Shown: one piece after another, positions 44,619 to 53,800 of the stretch | Layout of the letters: each line of letters begins with the position of its first letter | How positions within the stretch are numbered: the stretch's first letter is position 1 | NCBI GenBank assembly: GCA_033852115.1 | Contig: JAWSVE010000002.1 | Coordinates: 744,001 to 808,000, forward strand | DNA length: 64,000 bases | Source of the DNA: JAWSVE01 sp033852115 | GTDB lineage: Bacteria > Pseudomonadota > Gammaproteobacteria > Pseudomonadales > Cellvibrionaceae | Direction: 5' to 3' | Notes under the pieces: generated by a model | Database searches by the model: none | What the model saw: the letters and a program-made list of their open reading frames with translations, nothing else | Told to the model about the DNA's origin: nothing | Program-made: the position numbers and the translations under genes

Positions 44619-45078
44619 GAGCGATCCTTTCCATGACAAAAGCCGAAGTGCAATCAGCCTTTCTCTCGTTGTTCGCGCCCATGTTTGAGAAATCTATAAG
44701 GTTGTGTGCCGATAAATTATTGCGTCATTACGCTTGAATAGCACCAGTCCTCTCTTTCTAGGATATGCAGCAAAAGGTTAAAAATAGATTAATGACCATC
44801 CTATAAGCCTTGCTCTGCCTTGTTTTGGTTTGATGGAAGCGCGCCTGTGTATTTCATTTGCCCTTGTCTTGCACGTCCGAAAAAATCAATTCCCGACCTT
44901 TATGTGTGAACGCTATCCGAGGGCGGCCACCAGTCAAATCATCCCCCGATCTTCCGCCGCTACGCTCTGTGCAGATCGGGCGGTTCCCCCTGATTTGACA
45001 GGAGTCCTAATGCCCATCGGAGGAATCGCTTTCACAAGGTCGAAAATTCCTTCGGCCTGAAATGAAAGGTCAAAGATC
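44619..45078. other. 460-base stretch without a supported gene; holds a nested inverted repeat
   Basis: GTCAAATCA at 44933-44941 pairs perfectly with TGATTTGAC at 44991-44999, and inside it CCCGATC (44945-44951) pairs with GATCGGG (44974-44980). The structure is about 80-145 bases upstream of the first gene of the rightward set. Short open frames on both strands here are antisense shadows of this repeat. Possible attenuator, operator or transfer origin. Confidence 0.5.
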
Positions 45079-45294
45079 ATGAATACACAAAACGAACCCT
45101 CAAAAAAGCCAACACACACTGTGCGCAAGAAATTTTGGAATGGCAAACGCACCGATTTTGAAACACTTGGCGTGGCATGGGAAAGAGGCGATGGCGGTTT
45201 TTATATCAAGCTGCACGGTACACAAATTATCGACAGCGGCTTCTACGCTTTCCCAATCAAGGACGATGTGAACAACGAGGAGGGTGGGCAATAA
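45079..45294 (+). CDS. Small plasmid-type hypothetical protein, 71 aa
   Basis: MNTQNEPSKKPTHTVRKKFW at the start, then WERGDGGFYIKLHGTQIIDSG. It resembles short proteins seen on alphaproteobacterial plasmids with a WxxxGDGxGFxxKL pattern; function unknown. Its leader GAAAGGTCAAAGATC is nearly identical to those of the next two genes, indicating a family of cassettes with a shared translation signal. Confidence 0.65.
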   Translation: MNTQNEPSKKPTHTVRKKFWNGKRTDFETLGVAWERGDGGFYIKLHGTQIIDSGFYAFPIKDDVNNEEGGQ

Positions 45295-45327
45295 GCCCCC
45301 CTTAACTTCAAGGAAAGGATAAATATC

Positions 45328-45681
45328 ATGGACTATGAACAGAAAATCATTACTGAAATAGCAGCTCTCAATGACGAGTTTCGCAACAGTCCGTTCAAAC
45401 CTGAACTCGGAAAAATTTACTGCACACCGGGGGTAGCAGGATTAACGGATAAGGATAAAGCCGAGGTTTTTAAGTGCTTGAGGGCATACGATAATTTCAC
45501 CTATGAGAGCGACCCTTACGGCTGGCATGAATTTGGATGTATCGAGATAGAGGGTATCGAGAAAATTTTCTGGAAGATCGATATTTTCGAGGATGAAACA
45601 CTATCATGCGGCGCTGAGTTCCCAAATGATCGCAAATATAGTTACCGCGTTCTTACCCTCATGCTGGCCAGTGAATACTAG
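45328..45681 (+). CDS. DUF3768 protein, 117 aa
   Basis: The pattern DPYGWHEFG, then WKIDIFEDE and a final YRVLTLMLASEY is the recognisable core of DUF3768, a family found mainly on plasmids and islands of alphaproteobacteria; its function is not known. It starts 33 bases after the previous gene with the same GAAAGGATAAATATC leader. Its presence argues for an alphaproteobacterial source of this part of the island. Confidence 0.8.
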   Translation: MDYEQKIITEIAALNDEFRNSPFKPELGKIYCTPGVAGLTDKDKAEVFKCLRAYDNFTYESDPYGWHEFGCIEIEGIEKIFWKIDIFEDETLSCGAEFPNDRKYSYRVLTLMLASEY

Positions 45682-45721
45682 GCCAGCACAACCTGATAGC
45701 TATTAAGAAAGGATAAAGATC

Positions 45722-46336
45722 ATGACAATGATGCAACAAGTGGGTTTTGATACTCTGTTGGCTGAAACCGAAGCAATAAACAAACAGCGCGTTCTAGAGC
45801 GAGAGACCGCACATCTTCCTTCAACCATGGAAGACGGTATCCGCTATTACCGACATCTTTTAGCTCAGCATCATGAGGCCATGCTGAGAGCAGACCTCGA
45901 AACTATACAGGTGATCAGAGAAGATGCCACCAACTTGGCAAAACGCCTTAACGGTGGCAAGTTTGGTATCTTGGCTCATGAGCATTCGTCAGGGTGCATT
46001 CTGGAGCGTGAAACGGCTGCTGCTCCCCTCACAATTCCACTATGGGGACAGATCGGCGATTTCATCATTGATATTGATGGTGTGCGTACACGAATACAAA
46101 TGGAGGGCATGATTGGAATGAAGGGTATGTGTATGCACTGGCAAGGTTTCTCAATCCGCGCCGTAGATACGCATTTGCCGTTTTTCAGTGATACAGGCTT
46201 TCGCAGTTTCACAGGTGTTCATGCAGACATCATAGAGGATTGGACTCCTGATATCTTCGTTACCTACATCGTCAGAGAGTATCGACGCTCAGAGCTGAAA
46301 GGTCGCCTCGTTCCCATAGCTGAGCGTTGGCGTTAG
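45722..46336 (+). CDS. Hypothetical plasmid-type protein, 204 aa
   Basis: The helical N-terminal half (about 20-85, including MEDGIRYYRHLLAQHHEAML) is followed by a beta-rich C-terminal half (WGQIGDFIIDIDGVRTRI, and FRSFTGVHADI). No named family recognised. Same GAAAGGATAAAGATC leader as the two preceding genes and same orientation; likely co-transcribed. A terminator follows. Confidence 0.6.
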   Translation: MTMMQQVGFDTLLAETEAINKQRVLERETAHLPSTMEDGIRYYRHLLAQHHEAMLRADLETIQVIREDATNLAKRLNGGKFGILAHEHSSGCILERETAAAPLTIPLWGQIGDFIIDIDGVRTRIQMEGMIGMKGMCMHWQGFSIRAVDTHLPFFSDTGFRSFTGVHADIIEDWTPDIFVTYIVREYRRSELKGRLVPIAERWR

Positions 46337-46358
46337 CCCTTATCTCATGCCGTTATAC

Positions 46359-46387
46359 AAGGCTGCCCGTTTTCCTACGGGCGGCTT
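46359..46387. terminator. Terminator between convergent genes
   Basis: Stem 46359-46370 with 46377-46387 (core GCCCGT/ACGGGC, one bulged G) around a TTTCCT loop. The T-run is short, so strength is uncertain. Confidence 0.55.
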
Positions 46388-46532
46388 ACTTCTTGATCTT
46401 AAATTTACTTTTTGTTTTTTGAGCAGCCATAAAAACCTTCATACGCGCATCTTTTGGGTCTACTTCATTTGGAAGTGGCTGCGTTTGTCTTTCCTGCTCC
46501 GTGAGCGGTTTATTTTTCGTCTTCTCGTTCAT
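46386..46532 (-). CDS. Very small lysine-rich protein, 48 aa
   Basis: MNEKTKNKPLTEQERQTQPL, then DPKDARMKVFMAAQ. Overlaps the end of the preceding 72-aa gene by 23 bases in another frame. Low complexity; may be real because it is the third member of a compact leftward set, but support is weak. Confidence 0.4.
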   Translation of the reverse strand: MNEKTKNKPLTEQERQTQPLPNEVDPKDARMKVFMAAQKTKSKFKIKK

Positions 46533-46728
46533 CGTCGTCTTCTTTTTCGTATTCGTCAGGGTTTTCAAGAAATTTTTTCATATCACCAGACGCCAGTCCT
46601 TCTGGTTCTTCAAGGTCTTTAGGAACCATGTCTCTAAATCTTCGGGCGGCACGGCGTGCAGCTTCTTGAACTGTAGGCGGCTTTTTCTTGTTTCTGTGCT
46701 CTGTAAGGTTTTCGACTTTCTTGCTCAT
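46510..46728 (-). CDS. Small charged protein, 72 aa
   Basis: Starts MSKKVENLTEHRNKKKP; a basic helix (AARRAARRFRDMVPKDL) is followed by a strongly acidic tail (YEKEDDDEREDEK). Nine bases downstream of the GNAT-like gene on the same strand. Unknown function; the layout resembles small antitoxin-like or accessory proteins, without evidence for that role. Confidence 0.5.
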   Translation of the reverse strand: MSKKVENLTEHRNKKKPPTVQEAARRAARRFRDMVPKDLEEPEGLASGDMKKFLENPDEYEKEDDDEREDEK

Positions 46729-46737
46729 AATCTCATC

Positions 46738-47256
46738 CTACAACGTCGCATGGAGATAGTCACCAGCGGCAACATAAGTAAGGCCAAATCGCGCATAATA
46801 GTCTCGAACCTGAGAGTTTATCGGGTTCATAACGCGCAACTCATTCGCACCCAGCATTTCCGCATACATGCCAATGGCAAAAAGTGAAATCTCGAATACT
46901 TTTAGGTCGGATGGTTTGTTTGGGCACGCCTCAATGAAATCCAGCCTCATACGTTGGCCTGTATATGTTGGTCGGCCAAGAGTTAAGCTTGCCAGTTTAT
47001 TGTTGTGCCAGAGTGCCATTTCAAATCGTTTAGGGTAGCGAAACTTGAACGTTCCGTAGCCTCCTATCCAATCCCAATCGACACGCCGTTTTGGTGATTG
47101 CTCCCAATGTTTCGATTGGGACAGGGCTACATTATCAATTAGCCTAGCGTTATTGTTGCGTTCACCTCGGTTGGCAAAGTCTTGATTGACTTGGCCTATG
47201 ACCGCCTTGCGAATGATCGTATAGCGCTCTTCTGCATCCCTATGCGTGGCTTGCAT
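46738..47256 (-). CDS. GNAT-like acetyltransferase, 172 aa
   Basis: The C-terminal pattern LGANELRVMNPINSQVRDYY, then ARFGLTYV is typical of the last strands of the GNAT fold. The central ALWHNNKLASLTLGRPTYTG corresponds to the early strands. The acetyl-CoA P-loop (R/QxxGxG/A) is not obvious. It heads a three-gene leftward set on the island. Substrate unknown. Confidence 0.6.
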   Translation of the reverse strand: MQATHRDAEERYTIIRKAVIGQVNQDFANRGERNNNARLIDNVALSQSKHWEQSPKRRVDWDWIGGYGTFKFRYPKRFEMALWHNNKLASLTLGRPTYTGQRMRLDFIEACPNKPSDLKVFEISLFAIGMYAEMLGANELRVMNPINSQVRDYYARFGLTYVAAGDYLHATL

Positions 47257-47460
47257 ATGCTCTTATCTCCGATGATAAAAGCCCGTGATTTTACCCTAAA
47301 TCACACGTTCAATTCCGTGCCTTACTGCGCCAAAACATAAATTTCTTGAGGTAGGATGCGCGCTGTTGGCGCTGCTCTTTTCCTCTCCCGCCGCACCCAC
47401 CCCTGTTGGGTTCCGTGCCACATTTGACCTCTATGCTAAATCTGAACCTCTGAGCAAGGT

Positions 47461-47477
47461 TTAACGCACTGCGTTAA
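47461..47477. repeat. 17-bp near-perfect palindrome
   Basis: TTAACGCA, one central C, TGCGTTAA. Perfect 8-bp arms, suited to a dimeric DNA-binding protein. Confidence 0.7.
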
Positions 47478-47481
47478 TGCC

Positions 47482-47530
47482 CCAATGCGGATTTCTGGCT
47501 ATGGCCTTCGGCCTTGGGAAATCCGCTTGG
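47482..47530. repeat. Large hairpin-forming inverted repeat
   Basis: GCGGATTTC (47487-47495) pairs with GAAATCCGC (47518-47526), extendable outward by CCAA/TTGG with one bulge. The loop itself contains GGCC-TTC-GGCC. It lies just to the right of the 17-bp palindrome. Confidence 0.65.
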
Positions 47531-48076
47531 TGGCAGGCCGAGCTTTTGCGTGAGGCCGTCTAAATCAAAGATTAAAGTTCTGACGCTTACGGCAGTCCAA
47601 AACACCCGTCATCTGAAACATCGAGAGTAGGGATATTGCTCTGCAATATAGTCCCGAATCCGGTTAATCCCGCTATTGGCGCGGCTTTCAGATGACCGCA
47701 AGTAGTGTGCGTGTAGTACAAAATCGAAGATTTCTCCCTCCACGCACCAACTTGCAAAGGGCAGTCTGCCCGTTTGATCCCCCGCTGGCGCACGTAAGCC
47801 TCGTGCCTCGACAAGTGCTTGTGTGGTGCATATTCGGCATCGAGCCTCTGTGCACCAGAGAACGTTTGGCCGTTCAATCACCACTTATGGGGGCCTCCGA
47901 GCTGCCCCTAAGAACCCCATGGGCAAGGGTGAGATTATCGCTCTCCCCTTGCATCCCCATCGACCAGAACTTGGAGATTTGACCTCTCCACCTGGACTGA
48001 ACCATGCAGCAAAGGTGGGATATTAGCTCCCCCTTATGCAATCCCCTCAACCAAGCCGTTCGCCGTTTGGATACCG

Positions 48077-48143
48077 TAAACTGATCTCAGTTTAATCATG
48101 ACCACTGTTTCGCCAGTGGAGGACGACCAAGGACAGCCCTTGG
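48077..48143. repeat. Palindrome followed by two short hairpins
   Basis: TAAACTGA-TC-TCAGTTTA at 48077-48094. CCACTG/CAGTGG at 48102-48119 and CCAAGG/CCTTGG at 48127-48143 follow. They are directly beyond the stop of the leftward nuclease gene (48153) and may end its transcript or bind a regulator. Confidence 0.5.
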
Positions 48144-48152
48144 ATGCATTCA

Positions 48153-49589
48153 TTACATAAATTTAGCTCGAAGCCATTCTTCCAGCCGTCGCGTTGCAAT
48201 CACATCATCGCGGTTATAGCCGAGTATTTCGGCCTTTAACTGAGCTTTCATATCTGGATCGTTTTCAGCCAAAAATCGATTGAACTGAACCACCGACCAT
48301 TGCGAACCTGAGCTGTCATCTTCCCACTGAAAATTGACTAAATCCTTGTGCTTGCAAATGTCCTTCAGGCCATAACCTTGTAATGGCAAAACAAGGCTAT
48401 CGAGCACAGGCTTTTGCATATCAAATAAGGGGCTTTCTTTACCAAGCAAATACAGCACGGTTTCATTGCTCTCCATGTCATATCGCTTGGCGTAGCTTCG
48501 TATCGTTGTGCGTTCGTGCTGCGAATAGTGAGCAATTACCAAATCTGTATAGCGCTCACGGTATTCTGCGATTTTGGCAAGAAACTCCATCCACCCTTGT
48601 CTATCCTGCTCGGCTGTATCCGTCCAAACATATTCGAAATCAGCGTTGCTAAAATTAGGCACCAAAAAGCCCCAAAGATACACATGCTTCTCGCCGTTCC
48701 CCGTAAGCGGATTATCTTCGATATCAAAATGTACCCAGTGACCATCGGGAAGGCTCACGGGCGCAATTTGATGCACTTCGCCACTGAAATACGATTGTGC
48801 CTGCAATATGGCACGCTGCTTCTTTTCATAGCCCTTAAGGTAAGGCACATCGGGCAAGCTTTCAGGTGAGCTTGAGGCCAATTCTGATATCGTATTGATA
48901 CCGTGCCTTTCCAGCCCATCGGCTGCACGGCCTTGCACACCGTAAAGCAGTGAAACTTCTTCGTTCGCTTCAAAGGCAGGTTTGCAATGGGGGTAATAAG
49001 GGCATGCGCGGCATTTGCTATGGCTATAACGAACCAATGGCTCTGTATCACTGGCCAGTAGTTCCCGCATTTCGGTGACAAACTGATTGGTGAGAGGGTT
49101 GGTTTCGTCGCCAATTTCAGCGGTATCACCGTCACCCAAGAATACAATGGCAGGCAAATTCGCATTAAGCATTCGGCGATAAAAGCCTAGCTGTACCTGT
49201 ATTTCCTTTTTATCTTCGCTGAGTGCCAGCTTGGCATCGGCTGGCTGATACTCGCCATTGGTATGGCGGATCAAGAAGTCAGGATAGCCCACAAAATGAT
49301 TTTCCTTATCAAGCAACTGGGCTTGATAGATAGCATCAACACCCTCGGCCATAAGCCTTTGCGTATCTTCTGGTGAAGTGGCCGTATGCACCGACTTTTC
49401 TTTCATTAGCTGGGTTAGTACCGCTTGCTCATGAGCAAGGCCAAGCTCAATGATCAAATCCTCAAAGGCATCCTCTGCTTCTTCAACTTCCAGTTCGGCT
49501 TTGTTATCCCGCCATACACGGCGTGCGCACAACGCCCAAGAGCTGGCATCACTTGGCTTGATATAGGCTTGGGTTGGCGCGTTGTTCAT
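48153..49589 (-). CDS. Cas4/RecB-like nuclease fused to RNase H-like domain (TM0106 type)
   Basis: 478 aa. The N-terminal PD-(D/E)XK domain has GYPDFLI and PADAKLAL (D and DxK metal ligands), and cysteines CALC plus CRACPYYPHC that fit a Cas4-like iron-sulfur cluster. The C-terminal domain begins VHFDIEDNPL, the DxE strand of DnaQ/RNase H-like exonucleases (YprB type), and ends with GYNRDDVIATRRLEEW. This matches the TM0106 family of putative nucleases. It is divergent from the defence operon (128-base gap), probably acting on DNA ends. No Cas genes or CRISPR repeats are nearby. Confidence 0.85.
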   Translation of the reverse strand: MNNAPTQAYIKPSDASSWALCARRVWRDNKAELEVEEAEDAFEDLIIELGLAHEQAVLTQLMKEKSVHTATSPEDTQRLMAEGVDAIYQAQLLDKENHFVGYPDFLIRHTNGEYQPADAKLALSEDKKEIQVQLGFYRRMLNANLPAIVFLGDGDTAEIGDETNPLTNQFVTEMRELLASDTEPLVRYSHSKCRACPYYPHCKPAFEANEEVSLLYGVQGRAADGLERHGINTISELASSSPESLPDVPYLKGYEKKQRAILQAQSYFSGEVHQIAPVSLPDGHWVHFDIEDNPLTGNGEKHVYLWGFLVPNFSNADFEYVWTDTAEQDRQGWMEFLAKIAEYRERYTDLVIAHYSQHERTTIRSYAKRYDMESNETVLYLLGKESPLFDMQKPVLDSLVLPLQGYGLKDICKHKDLVNFQWEDDSSGSQWSVVQFNRFLAENDPDMKAQLKAEILGYNRDDVIATRRLEEWLRAKFM

Positions 49590-49717
49590 CTAAATTCCGT
49601 CTAATCGGTTGGCTGCAAACAATTTAGTGCAGAAACTCCAACAATCATAGGTGTTTTTGGTTGTTCCTTCCTCTATTTTCCCATATTCTCCCCTAAGCTA
49701 TGAGGGCGATACATGCT

Positions 49718-49900
49718 ATGACAGATCAAATATTGACCTTGAAAGAGGTTGCGGCGTACTTAAAACTCGCCGAGAAAACCGCCTATAAGCTGGCAGCAGC
49801 AGATAAACTGCCCGGTTTTAAGGTTGGAGGGAGCTGGCGCTTCAAAAAAGAAGATATCGACCAGTGGATTGAAGAACAGAAACGCATGGGCAAAGACTGA
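49718..49900 (+). CDS. Small excisionase-type HTH protein, 60 aa
   Basis: MTDQILTLKEVAAYLKLAEK, then TAYKLAAADKLPGFKVGGSW and RFKKEDIDQWI form the HTH_17/excisionase-type winged helix. The ATG at 49718 is used. It is the first gene of the eight-gene operon and is 11 bases before the Mrr-type gene. A regulator of the operon is more likely than an excisionase here, since no integrase adjoins it. Confidence 0.85.
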   Translation: MTDQILTLKEVAAYLKLAEKTAYKLAAADKLPGFKVGGSWRFKKEDIDQWIEEQKRMGKD

Positions 49901-49911
49901 AAGGGCGTATT

Positions 49912-50817
49912 GTGATACCCGACTATCAAACTTTAATGAGGCCCGTTCTCAAATGCTCAGAAAACGGCGAAGTCCGCATTGGCCATGTGGTAGAAACGTT
50001 GGCAGATGAGTTTGAACTAACTCAGGAAGAAAGAGAAGAACTGTTACCAAGTGGAAAGCAGGCAACCTTCGCCAATCGGGTTCATTGGGCAAAAACATAC
50101 CTTGCTAAAGCGGGTCTGGTAGAGCCAACACGCCGAGGTCATTTTGTCATTACCCAAAGGGGTAAAGACGCGCTAATAGCGGCATCCGACACTATCGATA
50201 ACAACTACCTGAAGCAATTTGACGAGTTTAAAACATTTCAGGGATTATCTAATGACAACAAAAGCGCAATTACTCAAGAACAGGAAACGGCAAAAACTAC
50301 TCCTGATGAAGAGCTAAGACTTGCCTATAAGAAAATCAACACCGCACTCCAGACGGATATTTTGGGTAAGGTCAGAACCGTCACCCCTGCGTTCTTTGAA
50401 GAATTGATTGTCGAATTATTATTGGCAATGGGCTACGGGGGCGCTGTTGAAGATGCTGGTCGCGCCCTTGGAAGAACTGGCGACAACGGTATTGACGGCG
50501 TAATTGATCAAGACCCACTCGGGGTTGATCAAATTTACATTCAAGCCAAGCGTTACGCACAAGGCAATAACGTAGGCGCAGGTGATATTCGCGATTTCTT
50601 TGGTGCGCTCAACCTTAAAAAAGCGCAAAAAGGTATCTTTATTACAACCTCGGCTTTTAGCGCCTCCGCTGTGCAAACAGCAAATGATCTGGGCAGTAGA
50701 ATCGTTCTAATAGATGGCGTAGAGCTAGCCAAGCTAATGCTCAGGTATAACATTGGTTGCCGCAATGAAGATGTCTTGTACCTAAAGAAAATAGACGAAG
50801 AATTTTTTGAAGAATAA
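49912..50817 (+). CDS. Mrr-type restriction endonuclease
   Basis: 301 aa, GTG start. An N-terminal winged-helix DNA-binding domain (about 1-90, Mrr_N-like: FANRVHWAKTYLAKAGLVEP) is followed by a linker and the Mrr catalytic domain: FFEELIVELLLAMGYGG, TGDNGIDGVI (catalytic D) and DQIYIQAKRY (QxK). Mrr proteins cut methylated DNA as type IV enzymes, though this clade often accompanies larger systems. Placed as the second gene of the operon, 18 bases before the helicase gene. Confidence 0.9.
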   Translation: MIPDYQTLMRPVLKCSENGEVRIGHVVETLADEFELTQEEREELLPSGKQATFANRVHWAKTYLAKAGLVEPTRRGHFVITQRGKDALIAASDTIDNNYLKQFDEFKTFQGLSNDNKSAITQEQETAKTTPDEELRLAYKKINTALQTDILGKVRTVTPAFFEELIVELLLAMGYGGAVEDAGRALGRTGDNGIDGVIDQDPLGVDQIYIQAKRYAQGNNVGAGDIRDFFGALNLKKAQKGIFITTSAFSASAVQTANDLGSRIVLIDGVELAKLMLRYNIGCRNEDVLYLKKIDEEFFEE

Positions 50818-50835
50818 GGGTTTAGGGGCTTTAAG

Positions 50836-53800
50836 GTGCTATTAGACAACAAAAACAGTGGCTACGTAGGCAGTGAGCTTAAAAAACGCTCATTTGAGGA
50901 AAGTAAACTATCCGTGCTTTCTAGCCTTTTTACGCTGTATGGGTTCGCTTCGCTCAAAAAGGAATTGTCCAAACTTCAAGAAACGCGAATATTTATAACC
51001 GATTGGCAAAGTGAACTTGGCCTTCAATCCATCATAGGCAACGAACAAGAGCTAAGGCTCATAAATCAACTAGACCAAAAACGGATAGCGGTTGAGTGTG
51101 CAAAGTGGCTCAAAGGCAATGTGCATGTGAAGGCCAGCAAGCACCCACAAGCTGGTCAAAACCTATTACACCTTCAATCCACCGACGGCAGTTTTGCGGT
51201 ACATGGCAGCGCTTCTCTCTCACCCACTGGGCTTGGCGATGTTCGCTCTGACAGCCTCCAAATGAATACTGGCATCTCTGACACTGAAACCACTAAGCAG
51301 TTAATGACGTGGTTCGATGGTATATGGGCGGATGAAACAAGTGCTAAAGATATAAAAAACGAGCTGATTGAAAAGCTTGATTTTATCGCCGCCGATCAGC
51401 CTGCAAACTTCATCTATTTCCTAACTCTATACAACATTTTCAAAGACTTCCTAGAAGATATTGATGAAGAAAATATCATCAAAAGCAAGACGGGTTTTAA
51501 AGACACTATTGTTTGGAACAAACTCTACAAGTTCCAAAAGGATGGCGTGTTAGGCGCAATTGATAAGCTGGAAAAACACAACGGCTGCATCATTGCCGAT
51601 AGCGTGGGTTTGGGTAAAACCTTCGAAGCGTTAGCGGTTATCAAATACTATGAGCTACGAAATGACCGTGTGCTGGTTTTGTGCCCCAAAAAGCTGAGGG
51701 ATAACTGGACGGTTTACACAATAAACGACAAGCGCAATCTACTTGCGACTGATCGCTTTAATTACGATGTGCTTAATCATACCGACCTGAGCCGTACCAA
51801 GGGTTTGTCGGGTGAGATTAATCTTGAAACACTCAATTGGGGCAACTACGATCTGATCGTTATTGATGAGTCCCACAACTTCAGAAACAACCCCAATAAA
51901 GCCGATGGCAAAACCCGATACGAGCGACTGCTAGACGACATCATTCGTTCAGGTGTTAAAACCAAAGTGTTAATGCTCTCTGCCACGCCCGTTAATAACC
52001 GCATGAACGACCTGAAAAATCAGGTCGCGTTTATCACTGAAGGGCGAGATGATGCATTTGTAGATTCTGGCATCAAGAATATCGATAGCACTTTGCGGTT
52101 GGCACAGAAGCAATTTAATCAATGGGCGAAAGAACCCGCTGAAAGCCGCACTACAGCGACCTTGCTAGACAGCATGAGCTTCGACTATTTCAAACTTCTG
52201 GATATCGTCACAATTGCTCGGTCACGTAAACACATTGAAAAATACTATGGCACTGCTGATATCGGTAAATTTCCCAAGCGGTTGCCGCCGAAAAACGTCT
52301 ATGCGGATATCGACTTATCCGATGAATTCCCACCACTTAAAGAAGTTAACAAGACTATCAGGCGCTTATCCTTGGCTGGATACTCGCCGTTAAAATTTGT
52401 TCGCAACGATCTCAAGGCAGAATATGCAAGACGATACGATAAGGCGGTTGGTGATGGTAAAGGCGTTTTCAAACAAGTAGACCGTGAAGAGAGTTTGATT
52501 CACCTCATGCGCGTTAACCTTCTAAAACGCATGGAAAGCTCAATTCACTCTTTCACGCTTACGGCAACCAAGCTGGCTAATCAGGTGGAAACCTTACTCG
52601 CCAAGATCGACGCCCATGAAAGTGATGAGCTATTTGAATTAAACATCGAAGAAATTGAAGATGTAGAACTCAATGCGCCAGAGTTTGAGCCGTACATGCT
52701 GGGCAACAAAACCAAAGTGCTCATTCAAGATATGGACTTAATTCGCTTCAGGCAAGAGCTGGAAGCTGACCGCGTGTTACTCGATAGCATTATCGATGAT
52801 GCGAAAAAAGTCACTGCCGCACGCGATGCAAAACTTGAACTACTCAAGCAAGAGATTAAGTCAAAGGTTCATGCCCCACTAAACCCCGATAACAAAAAAG
52901 TTATTATCTTTACCGCATTTGCCGATACAGCGCAGTATCTATATGCCCATCTTGTCGAATGGGCACAGGAAGAGCTAGGTATTCACAGCGCACTGATAAC
53001 AGGCGGCGGAACGAATAAAACCACACTGGCGGGTGTTGGCTCTGATTTGAATAACCTTCTTACAGCATTTTCACCAGTATCAAAAGAGCGTAACAAGGTT
53101 GCACCCGATGCCGTGGGTGAAATCGATTTACTCATAGCAACCGACTGTATCAGCGAAGGTCAAAACTTACAGGATTGCGACACACTGATTAACTACGATA
53201 TTCACTGGAACCCCGTGCGTATCATTCAGCGCTTTGGCCGTGTAGATAGGCTTGGCTCTAAAAATACCCAGATTCAGCTAATCAACTTCTGGCCGAACAT
53301 GGAGCTTGATGAGTATATCAACCTAGAAGCCAGAGTCTCTGGCCGTATGGTATTGCTCGATATATCCGCCACAGGTGAAGAGAACGTAATCGACGAAAAC
53401 TCGACGGAGATGAACGACCTCGAATATCGCCGTAAGCAATTACAGCAGCTCAAAGATACCGTAGTTGATCTGGAAGACATGGCTGGCGGAGTATCAATTA
53501 CAGACCTCACGCTGAATGACTTCCGCATGGATTTGTCCGATTACATGAATAAGGATCACCGCAAGAACATGGCGAAGCTGGAGCAAGCGCCATACGGCCT
53601 ATATTCAGTTGTGCCGCTGGATGAAGATTTAAAGAACGATGGCATTACACAAGGTGTCGTTTTCTGCTTAAAGAATATTCGACAAGGCAAAGAAGCCGTA
53701 CAAGTTGATGATAACTACCCCTTAGCGCCATATTTCCTCGTCTATGTTTCCGGCAATGCCGTAGTAGAGCTGAATTTCACACAAAGCAAAAAAGTGCTCG

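Larger units (their letters stand above)
47257..48152. other. 896-base gene-poor junction region
   Basis: No convincing gene. Two minus-strand frames overlap at 47587-47884 but lack family features. It contains several strong inverted repeats annotated separately. It separates plasmid-like genes on the left from the nuclease/defence genes on the right, so it may be an element junction, replication or transfer origin, or decayed sequence. Confidence 0.5.

Noticed and set aside
44830..45152. Open frames on both strands across the nested inverted repeat
   Set aside because: They are mirror frames over a palindromic region, without a ribosome site or family features.
47306..47340. tRNA 3' end or attR (GTTCAATTCC)
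   Set aside because: Stem and loop sizes do not fit a T arm and the sequence does not match tRNA-fMet.
47587..47884. Two overlapping minus-strand open frames of 91-96 codons
   Set aside because: They share the same DNA in different frames and neither has recognisable family features; kept as gene-poor sequence.
48153..49589. Cas4 of a CRISPR system
   Set aside because: The protein has an additional RNase H-like domain typical of TM0106 nucleases and there is no CRISPR nearby.
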